A stretch of 59,580 nt of DNA from an uncultured Paenibacillus sp. (GTDB lineage: Bacteria > Bacillota > Bacilli > Paenibacillales > Paenibacillaceae): assembly GCA_937895345.1 (NCBI GenBank), contig CALAWP010000093.1:1-59580 (forward strand), written 5' to 3'. The notes beneath the pieces were generated by a model, which was not told where the DNA came from, did not search any database, and saw nothing but the letters and a program-made list of their open reading frames with translations. Made by a program: the position numbers and the translations under genes. This document shows positions 53,604 to 59,580 of this stretch, piece by piece (position 1 is the first letter of the stretch; each line of letters begins with the position of its first letter).

Positions 53604-54458
53604 TTATCGATACATATCGGTCAGGCCGGGGCTGTGCTCGTTCGGCAATTCCGGATTGTAAGGGACCGGGAAGCCTTCGGGTGGAGGCGTAACCTGCAAT
53701 TGTCCGCCATTCCGGCTTGGAGACGTCCCGTTAAAAATTTCTCCAATCCGCGTATCGTCCAGCCGGAAGTTAAATTGCGCATTATGGTATCCAAGATCGA
53801 CGTACTTGCGGCATTCCGGATATTTGTTGATGTCGTAATTCGGTACCGGGAACAGATTGCCCCAGGTGACCCCGAGCGTCTCCAGCGCTTTGGCAAACGC
53901 ATTTTGGTGCGCGTTGTCTCTCACGATGAGAAACGCCAGCGTTTCCCGAAACGTTTTGTTCGTGCTCATTTCGTAAATGCGCGTCTTCTGCAGCACGCCC
54001 GTCGATTCCAGCAGCAGGTTGTCAAGCAAGTCGCCGATCAGGTTGCCATGGCTGTATACGTAATTGCCCAGCCACGGATTGCCTCCTGCGTCCACAGGCA
54101 GAGAAGCTTGAGCCCCGACGATATAATGGTGGGGGTTCGCATGCTTGACGGCCTCGTCCAGCGGAGCGCCGTCGACTCCCGCATTGCCCGGCATTTCTTC
54201 GCCGCTGCCCGTGAGCAGTTGGTTAATCGTATTTTGCACCAGCTCGACATGCGCGATTTCTTCGAGAAATACGCCGCGAATCAAATCCCGGTAAGGCTTC
54301 GCCTTCCCCCTGAAGTTGCTGCTCTGAAAAAAATATTGCATCATCGTGCGCATTTCGCCGTAATGGCCGCCCAATATTTCCTGAATGACTTTGGCCGCCG
54401 CCGGGTCGGGCTTGTCCGGCACGATGACGTTGATCAAATCCTCTTTATAAAAATACAT
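53604..54458 (-). CDS. Manganese catalase family protein
   Basis: A 284-residue di-manganese catalase that breaks down hydrogen peroxide. The ferritin-like four-helix core supplies metal ligands from VIQEILGGHYGEMRTMMQYFFQS (Glu, His region), LEEIAHVELVQNTINQLL and the later RETLAFLIVRDNAHQNAFAKAL. The C-terminal tail (about 245-284, rich in Pro and Asn) wraps subunits in this family. ATG at 54458 has AAGGAG upstream. Related proteins occur in spore coats (CotJC, YdbD), so a spore role is possible. Confidence 0.92.
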   Translation of the reverse strand: MYFYKEDLINVIVPDKPDPAAAKVIQEILGGHYGEMRTMMQYFFQSSNFRGKAKPYRDLIRGVFLEEIAHVELVQNTINQLLTGSGEEMPGNAGVDGAPLDEAVKHANPHHYIVGAQASLPVDAGGNPWLGNYVYSHGNLIGDLLDNLLLESTGVLQKTRIYEMSTNKTFRETLAFLIVRDNAHQNAFAKALETLGVTWGNLFPVPNYDINKYPECRKYVDLGYHNAQFNFRLDDTRIGEIFNGTSPSRNGGQLQVTPPPEGFPVPYNPELPNEHSPGLTDMYR

Positions 54459-54551
54459 CTTCTCACTCCTTTTTGGGAACCAGCCTCCATAGCTTTCCTC
54501 CAAGGAGTGAATCTATTCCTAGAGAAGGCTTGCGATCCGGCCATGGCGATG

Positions 54552-55454
54552 CTACTCGTAATAACTCCGCACGACGATATCCTGGTCGTAATTGCCGAAG
54601 CCTTTCCCGAACAAGGTTAACCCGCCCCGTCCTCGCTCGGCATTGTCCGCGCTGATCCGCAGCGTCCACTGGTTGCCCGACAGCTCGAGGTTGTCCACGG
54701 TCAGCCTCGACATCAATCGGCCGTCGATAAACGTGCCCTTCCCGTTCAGCCGCAGCACCTTCAGCAACCCGTATTGGTTGACGTCCTCCGCCCACCATTC
54801 CGGAGACAGCCTCCCTCTGGACGTGCCGTAATCGCCTGGACTCGTCCATTCGGCCACCGTCGTTCCGTTCAGCGCAAACCGGATGTCCGAAGGCCAGTTT
54901 TCGTTGTACTGCGGCGCCTCCGAACCGATTTCCATTGAAATTTCCAGCTCCTTCAGCTTTTGATCCTTATACAAAAAATTCGGAATTTTATATTCCACGT
55001 ATCCTCTCCCAAACCATAAAATGCCGGCGTTGACCCGTTCGGGATCGAGAAAGTAGGCCGGATTGTCGTAATGGCCGATCATCCGCTCGACCGTCGCGAG
55101 TCCGCATGTCGGATGGGCTTCGATATCGGTATAATGGCCGATCGGGATCGACACCTCATACTTCTGCCTCTCCGGCGCCTTGTCCTTGGAAAGCTTGATC
55201 TGCAAATATTCCGCCGACAGCGAGCACAGCTTATACGTCGCGCCGTTGACCCGCTTGACCCGGCTGCTCACCAGCCCCGCCTCCAGAAGCTTTTTGACAT
55301 GCGTGCTGACGATCGCGTTGCTTAAATAAAGCTCGGCGGCCAATTCTTTAATGCTCATCTCCCTGTCTTGCAGCAAATCAATAATTTGGAGCCTCGCCTC
55401 GCTGGCCAACGCTTCGTATACGCGCAGCGATCTTGCGTCCGTCGTCAAGTACAT
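54552..55454 (-). CDS. ArsR-type regulator with large C-terminal beta domain
   Basis: A 300-residue protein. Residues 1-85 form a winged helix of ArsR type (VYEALASEARLQIIDLLQDREMSIKELAAELYLSNAIVSTHVKKLLEAGLV). The remaining 215 residues, far longer than ordinary ArsR proteins, are rich in beta structure (GRGYVEYKIPNFLYKDQKLKELEISMEIGSEAP; WAEDVNQYGLLKVLRLNGKGTFIDGRLMSRLTVDN) and could be a sugar-binding sensor. It is divergent from abfA and so probably controls it, sensing arabinose or an arabino-oligosaccharide (inference). The ATG at 55454 is preferred with GGGGG 9 nt upstream; one at 55463 is too close to that site. Confidence 0.82.
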   Translation of the reverse strand: MYLTTDARSLRVYEALASEARLQIIDLLQDREMSIKELAAELYLSNAIVSTHVKKLLEAGLVSSRVKRVNGATYKLCSLSAEYLQIKLSKDKAPERQKYEVSIPIGHYTDIEAHPTCGLATVERMIGHYDNPAYFLDPERVNAGILWFGRGYVEYKIPNFLYKDQKLKELEISMEIGSEAPQYNENWPSDIRFALNGTTVAEWTSPGDYGTSRGRLSPEWWAEDVNQYGLLKVLRLNGKGTFIDGRLMSRLTVDNLELSGNQWTLRISADNAERGRGGLTLFGKGFGNYDQDIVVRSYYE

Positions 55455-55609
55455 GTCCGTCATCCCCCTCTTTGAATATTGTTTTTTGCGAATTCAAAAT
55501 AATTGTCTTTCTTTCGTCAGCCGGGAAAACTAATATGTTATTAAGAATACAAATATGTTTCAAGTTTATCAATTCGCTTTTTAACTAAATCAAAGGGGAG
55601 ATTTTCCAA

Positions 55610-57118
55610 ATGACGATCAAATCCTCCATGCACATCGACAAACATTATACGATCGCCCCGGTCGATCCGCGGCTGTACGGTTCCTTTATCGAGCATCTGG
55701 GACGCGCCGTTTACGGCGGCATCTACGAACCCGGTCACCCGGAAGCGGACGATAAAGGATTCCGCCGCGATGCGCTGGAAGCGATCCGCGCGCTGAACGT
55801 GCCGATCATTCGATACCCGGGGGGCAACTTCGTCTCCGGCTATAACTGGGAGGACGGCGTAGGTCCGGTCGAGCAGCGTCCCAAAAAGCTTGAACTGGCA
55901 TGGTGGACGACGGAAACGAACGCGGTCGGCACGAATGAATTCGCCGAATGGGCGAAGATGGCGGGAGCCGAAGTGATGATGGCCGTCAATCTCGGCACGC
56001 GCGGCATCGACGACGCCCGCAATCTGGTCGAATACTGCAACCATCCGTCCGGCAGCTATTGGAGCGATTTGCGCATTTCGCACGGCTACAAAGAACCGCA
56101 CCGGTTCAAAACATGGTGTCTGGGCAACGAAATGGACGGGCCTTGGCAAATCGGAGCGAAGACGGCCGTCGAATATGGCAGGCTGGCGAACGAAACGGCC
56201 AAAGTGATGCGCTGGGTCGATCCGTCCATCGAGCTTGTCGCCTGCGGCAGCTCATCCTCGGGCATGAGCACGTTTGCCGATTGGGAAGCGACCGTGCTGG
56301 ATTTGACTTATGATCAAGTCGACTATTTGTCCTTACACACGTACTACAACAATAACGCCAACAATACGGCAAACTTCCTGGCGAGTTCGATGGACATGGA
56401 CCAATTCATCGACAGCGTCGCCGCCATCTGCGATTACGTCAAGGCTAAGAAGCGGAGCAAAAAGAAGCTTATGCTTTCCCTGGACGAGTGGAACGTGTGG
56501 AACTCCATCGGCTCCAGCCGCGCCGAGGTTCGGTGGCAGGTAGCGCCTCCGGAGTTCGAGGATACGTATACGATGGAGGATGCGCTGGCGTTGGGCTGCT
56601 ATCTGATTACGCTGCTGAAGCATGCCGATCGCGTCAAGATGGCATGTCTCGCGCAGTTGATCAACGTCATTGCGCCGATTATGACGGAAAACGGCGGTCC
56701 GCTCTGGCTGCAGACGACCTACTATCCGTTCCTGCACGCGTCCGCCTTCGGCAGAGGAACGGTGCTGCAGCCGATCATCAAGTCCGATAAATACGATTCC
56801 AAAGATTTTACGGACGTGCCTTATCTGGAGGCCATCAGCGTATACAACGAGGAAGCCGGGGAAATTACGATCTTTGCCGTCAATCGGCATTTGGAGCAAT
56901 CCCAGCTGCTTGATATCGACGTCCGCAGCTTCGGCAAGCTGAGCGTCATTGAGCACATCGTGCTTGAGCATGCCGACTTGAAGGCCGTCAACACGAAGCT
57001 CGCGCCGCACACGGTCGTACCTCACAACCGGGGCAACGCGACGGCGGACGGCGGTGCGGTGCAGGCCGAGCTCGGCCGGGCATCCTGGAACGTAATCCGT
57101 CTGAAAGTCGAACAATAA
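55610..57118 (+). CDS. abfA: GH51 alpha-L-arabinofuranosidase AbfA
   Basis: A 502-residue intracellular GH51 enzyme that removes arabinofuranose from arabinan and arabinoxylan oligomers. Catalytic residues by family are Glu174 (acid/base, in CLGNEMDGPWQ) and Glu293 (nucleophile, in LSLDEWNVW). The barrel start LYGSFIEHLGRAVYGGIYEPGH and YPGGNFVSGYNWEDGVGP are typical, and a C-terminal beta sandwich follows. No signal peptide. Start ATG at 55610 has GGGGAG upstream. The adjacent ArsR-type gene is its likely regulator. Confidence 0.96.
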   Translation: MTIKSSMHIDKHYTIAPVDPRLYGSFIEHLGRAVYGGIYEPGHPEADDKGFRRDALEAIRALNVPIIRYPGGNFVSGYNWEDGVGPVEQRPKKLELAWWTTETNAVGTNEFAEWAKMAGAEVMMAVNLGTRGIDDARNLVEYCNHPSGSYWSDLRISHGYKEPHRFKTWCLGNEMDGPWQIGAKTAVEYGRLANETAKVMRWVDPSIELVACGSSSSGMSTFADWEATVLDLTYDQVDYLSLHTYYNNNANNTANFLASSMDMDQFIDSVAAICDYVKAKKRSKKKLMLSLDEWNVWNSIGSSRAEVRWQVAPPEFEDTYTMEDALALGCYLITLLKHADRVKMACLAQLINVIAPIMTENGGPLWLQTTYYPFLHASAFGRGTVLQPIIKSDKYDSKDFTDVPYLEAISVYNEEAGEITIFAVNRHLEQSQLLDIDVRSFGKLSVIEHIVLEHADLKAVNTKLAPHTVVPHNRGNATADGGAVQAELGRASWNVIRLKVEQ

Positions 57119-57149
57119 ACCGGCCGAGGCCTCGGCGTCTAACCCAAAA

Positions 57150-57190
57150 GAAGCGAGCATCGGGAAATCGTAATTCCCGATGCTCGCTTC
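57150..57190. terminator. Bidirectional terminator between abfA and pdaA
   Basis: A perfect 17-bp stem (GAAGCGAGCATCGGGAA 57150-57166 and its complement at 57174-57190), with T-rich flank on each strand. Confidence 0.9.
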
Positions 57191-57194
57191 TCCT

Positions 57195-58007
57195 TTATTG
57201 TGCCGATTCTTGTTGATTGTGCCGATTCTGCTGCGCCGTTTGGCCGTCAATCTCGTCGAGACTTTTGAACTCGTATCCCCGTTTTCTCGCTTCGTCGATG
57301 ATGGCGCCAAGCGCCTCCGCATTGTCCTTGGAAACGGAATGGAGCAGCAAGATCGCTCCGGGGTGCAGCTGCTTCGTTACCTGCTGCAGCGCGAATGCGG
57401 TGCCTCGTTGCGCATTTACGTCCCAATCCTTGTAGGCAATGGACCAAAAGACGCTCGTATAGCCGAATCGTCTGCTGGCGGCCAGCACGCGCTCGTTGAA
57501 GATGCCTCTGGGGGGTCTCAAATATTTCATTTCCTGCTGGCCCGATACCGCCGCCGCCTGTTCTTTCACCTTATCCAGCTCCGCCTGAATCTGAGCGTCG
57601 GACAACGTCGTCATATCGGGGTGGCTCCACGAATGATTGCCGATAATATGGCCTTCCGCAGCCATCCGTTTGATCAGCTCCGGCTGGTCCTTCACGTAGT
57701 GGCCCGTTACGAAAAAGGCGGCGGGAACGCGTTTCTCCTTCAGCACGTCCAATATACGTCCCGTATACCCATTCTCGTAACCGTTATCGAACGTCAAATA
57801 CAGCTCCTTCTGTTCGACGTCGCCCAGAAACAGCGCCCCGTGCTTTGTAACGATCGGCTTAAAGCCCTCCTCGTCGATCGACGGCAGCTTGCCGTCCACG
57901 CTGCGCTTAAAGCCGAAATGGTAAGCGTTCGGCCCCGCCTGCACTCCATTTGCGATCCACGCCGCAATCGTCGACAGAACGATGGCCATCGCAACAATCT
58001 TTTTCAC
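57195..58007 (-). CDS. pdaA: Polysaccharide deacetylase PdaA-like
   Basis: A 270-residue exported NodB-family deacetylase. An N-terminal signal segment (about 2-24) precedes a short region GPNAYHFGFKRSVDGKLPSI typical of PdaA, then the NodB core: LYLTFDNGYENGYTGRILDVL (Asp-Asn instead of Asp-Asp, as in PdaA), HIIGNHSWSHPDMTTLS with the metal histidines, RPPRGIFNERVL, and GAILLLHSVSKDN. PdaA makes muramic delta-lactam in spore cortex, needed for germination. GTG at 58007 has GGAGG 9 nt upstream and is chosen; the upstream in-frame ATG lacks one. Confidence 0.9.
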   Translation of the reverse strand: MKKIVAMAIVLSTIAAWIANGVQAGPNAYHFGFKRSVDGKLPSIDEEGFKPIVTKHGALFLGDVEQKELYLTFDNGYENGYTGRILDVLKEKRVPAAFFVTGHYVKDQPELIKRMAAEGHIIGNHSWSHPDMTTLSDAQIQAELDKVKEQAAAVSGQQEMKYLRPPRGIFNERVLAASRRFGYTSVFWSIAYKDWDVNAQRGTAFALQQVTKQLHPGAILLLHSVSKDNAEALGAIIDEARKRGYEFKSLDEIDGQTAQQNRHNQQESAQ

Positions 58008-58210
58008 TATTGGCGTCCTCCCGCTCGCATTGGTCAAGCCGCTTGAATGCTTGTCGGCTTTAATGTGCCCCCTCCATAATTTCCTATTCTTCTCCGCCGA
58101 TGCCGGTTAAGCTTGGCAACATTGGCCCTTTGCGAAATAGTTTGATACACTGGGCTGAAGGTCTCTGATTCGTCGGAGGCCTATTTCGTCAAAGGAGGAA
58201 GAACAACGCG

Positions 58211-58285
58211 ATGCCATTATTTGAACATCTCATAAGACCGGACGGCATCCTTCGTTTAGGTGGCGATATCTATGACGAACCGTAG
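58211..58285 (+). CDS. Short ORF (24 aa) overlapping khtT
   Basis: A 24-codon frame (begins MPLFEHLIRPDG, ends GGDIYDEP) with a strong AAAGGAGG site about 12 nt upstream of its ATG. Its end overlaps the khtT start by 14 nt, so it may couple translation. In Bacillus khtT is preceded by khtS; whether this is a shrunken khtS or a leader peptide cannot be told. Confidence 0.45.
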   Translation: MPLFEHLIRPDGILRLGGDIYDEP

Positions 58286-58793
58286 CGGCCTTGATTGGAG
58301 AATAACGGATTTGCCCGGCATCGGGCGCAAATATCAGCTCAAGACCTGTAGCGGCGACGATTTGATCGTCGTCACCCACAACGACGGGCGGCGCGAGCTG
58401 TACCGTATTTCACCCGGCAGCGGCGGCGACGTATGCGCCATAGCGACTTTGGAGGACGACGAATCGGCGTTATTGTCCGGCATATTGGGCGGCTTGACAT
58501 ACCGGCCCAAAGCGTTGGATACATCGGATGCGGAACTTCAGGACTTAGTTATTGAATGGATCCATATCGAGCCTTCATACCATTGTCTGGGCAAAAGGAT
58601 CGGCGAACTGGACATCCGCAGCCGAACCGGAGCCGCCGTTATCGCCATACTCGACCGTAAGGGCCTCTATCGGATCCATCCCGGGCCTGACGATACGTTT
58701 ACGGTCCGATCGACGGTTGTCATTGCCGGGGAACGCCGGCAGATCAAAGCGCTTAAGCAGCTTTTGGCCTCCGGAATTGACGGTTATAATTAG
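58272..58793 (+). CDS. khtT: KhtT-like regulatory subunit of K+/H+ antiporter
   Basis: A 173-residue protein like B. subtilis KhtT (165 aa), the regulator of the KhtU potassium efflux antiporter. The N-terminal part ITDLPGIGRKYQLKTCSGDDLIVVTHNDGRRELYRI and the TrkA-C/RCK_C domain (about 85-170: IEWIHIEPSYHCLGKRIGELDIRSRTGAAVIAILD, STVVIAGERRQIKALKQLL) are clear. ATG at 58272 has AGGTGG 8 nt upstream. The expected khtU antiporter gene is not downstream; dinB follows instead, so the regulator is an orphan here. Confidence 0.87.
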   Translation: MTNRSGLDWRITDLPGIGRKYQLKTCSGDDLIVVTHNDGRRELYRISPGSGGDVCAIATLEDDESALLSGILGGLTYRPKALDTSDAELQDLVIEWIHIEPSYHCLGKRIGELDIRSRTGAAVIAILDRKGLYRIHPGPDDTFTVRSTVVIAGERRQIKALKQLLASGIDGYN

Positions 58794-58884
58794 CCTGTAC
58801 AGGCACGCTCCGAAATCGAATCCAACTGTTTGCGCCCGTCCGGGTTTATAGTATGCTTATACCAAAGGGAGGAGAAGAGATTAT

Positions 58885-59391
58885 ATGGCAAAACAACTTA
58901 TTATCGGCGATGCTGTCCAAGAGCTTGCCGCCACGCGCCGCATACTGGAGCGCTTGCCGGAAGAACATATGGCTTGGAAGCCGCATGTCAAATCGATGAC
59001 GCTTGGCGAACTGTCCACGCACTTGATCAATTTGCTCAACTGGCAAATCGCAATTGTTCAATATCCCGAACTTGATCTTTCGACCGTGCCGAATCGGCGT
59101 ACCGCATTGACGAAACGAGCGGACATTCTGGAGGAATTCGATGCGAACGCCGGCAAGCTGGAGAAGCTGCTCGCCGAATGCGACGACAGCGAGCTGAACG
59201 AGGAGTGGACGCTGCGCAAAGGCGACTACATCATCCTACGCCAGCCGCGGGCGATTGCGCTTCGAACGTTTGGCTTGAGCCATATGATCCATCACCGGGC
59301 GCAGCTCGGAGTCTATTTGCGGCTTCTCGACGTTCCGTTACCGGGCCTGTACGGTCCTTCGGCCGACGAGTTGACGCCGCAGCCGGAATAG
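58885..59391 (+). CDS. DinB-family protein
   Basis: A 168-residue four-helix protein of the DinB superfamily. Metal-binding histidines are in LGELSTHLINLLNWQI (about 47) and SHMIHHRAQLGVYLRLLDVPLPGLYGPS (about 131-135). These proteins are often damage- or stress-inducible thiol transferases or of unknown function. ATG at 58885 follows GGGAGGAG. A strong terminator follows. Confidence 0.88.
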   Translation: MAKQLIIGDAVQELAATRRILERLPEEHMAWKPHVKSMTLGELSTHLINLLNWQIAIVQYPELDLSTVPNRRTALTKRADILEEFDANAGKLEKLLAECDDSELNEEWTLRKGDYIILRQPRAIALRTFGLSHMIHHRAQLGVYLRLLDVPLPGLYGPSADELTPQPE

Positions 59392-59423
59392 CCTGCTCCG
59401 TCTCCTCACTATTCGATAAAAGC

Positions 59424-59466
59424 AACAAGAAGCTGTTCTTCTAATCTGGAAGAACAGCTTCTTGTT
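59424..59466 (+). terminator. Terminator after dinB
   Basis: An 18-bp stem (AACAAGAAGCTGTTCTTC 59424-59441 and its complement 59449-59466) with a 7-nt loop. Confidence 0.85.
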
Positions 59467-59488
59467 TGATTCCACATTCGCTAAAACG

Positions 59489-59513
59489 AAAAAAATCTTG
59501 CAGAAGCAAGATT
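59489..59513 (-). terminator. Terminator after the tRNA gene
   Basis: AATCTTGC pairs with GCAAGATT with a 4-nt loop; on the minus strand a T run follows. It lies 14 nt past the tRNA 3' end. Confidence 0.8.
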
Positions 59514-59526
59514 CGTCTGAAATAGA

Positions 59527-59580
59527 TGGTCGGGACGACACGATTTGAACATGCGACCCCCTGGTCCCAAACCAGGTGCT
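59527..59580 (-). tRNA. tRNA-Pro(UGG), 3' part, cut by the window edge
   Basis: On the minus strand the visible 54 nt contain the anticodon stem-loop CCTGGTTTGGGACCAGG with anticodon TGG, the variable region GGGTCGC, the T arm (GTTCAAATC loop), the acceptor end CGTCCCGA and an encoded CCA. The D arm and 5' half lie outside the window. Confidence 0.93.

Overview
This window looks like the chromosome of an endospore-forming Firmicute of the Paenibacillaceae type (Paenibacillus or Cohnella-like). The evidence is its spore genes (gerE, a YhcN/YlaJ lipoprotein, ytvI, yhbH, pdaA), a sufCDSUB iron-sulfur operon in Bacillus order, many genes best matched to B. subtilis proteins of known name (YfkAB, YunC, YunD, KhtT), strong GGAGG ribosome sites with frequent TTG/GTG starts, and GC-rich coding DNA. 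The exact genus is inference.

Layout. 1-588 is the leader-proximal end of a type I-C-like CRISPR array, read on the minus strand, whose left end is cut by the window; its leader is at 589-901. Then come gerE with a sigma-K-like promoter and a four-gene minus operon (1714-7638): a very large two-catalytic-module membrane glycosyltransferase, a polyprenyl-phosphate sugar transferase, GtrA and a class D sortase. 7843-16496 is a surface-sugar island: FkbM methyltransferase, CgeB-like and GT4 glycosyltransferases, and five enzymes that together match the WbpA-B-E-D-I route to UDP-2,3-diacetamido-2,3-dideoxy-mannuronic acid. 17377-19089 holds no convincing gene but has two tandem-repeat arrays, one of 28 bp and one built from two alternating 51-bp modules.

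19090-23192 is a plant cell wall (rhamnogalacturonan/galactan) locus: GH105, GH42 and a divergent AraC regulator. fabH follows with a FapR-like operator, then a GT-D glycosyltransferase, YtvI, the radical SAM protein YfkAB, an HD-GYP protein, YunD, the molybdopterin genes moaA, a moaD-moaE fusion and moeB, and a second HD-GYP protein. 35048-40254 is sufCDSUB. Then come DUF1802, mtnK-mtnA (methionine salvage), YunC, a hypothetical protein, a GGDEF-EAL protein, two small membrane proteins, sbcDC, yhbH, a manganese catalase, an ArsR-type regulator divergent from abfA (GH51 arabinofuranosidase), pdaA, a short ORF overlapping khtT, dinB, and the 3' part of a tRNA-Pro(UGG) on the minus strand at the right edge.

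The genes suggest a soil bacterium that degrades plant polysaccharides and invests heavily in surface or spore glycosylation. The least explained feature is the 1.07 kb two-module 51-bp repeat array at 17986-19053, which lies between the end of the GH105 gene and a strong terminator and may form the 3' untranslated region of that operon.
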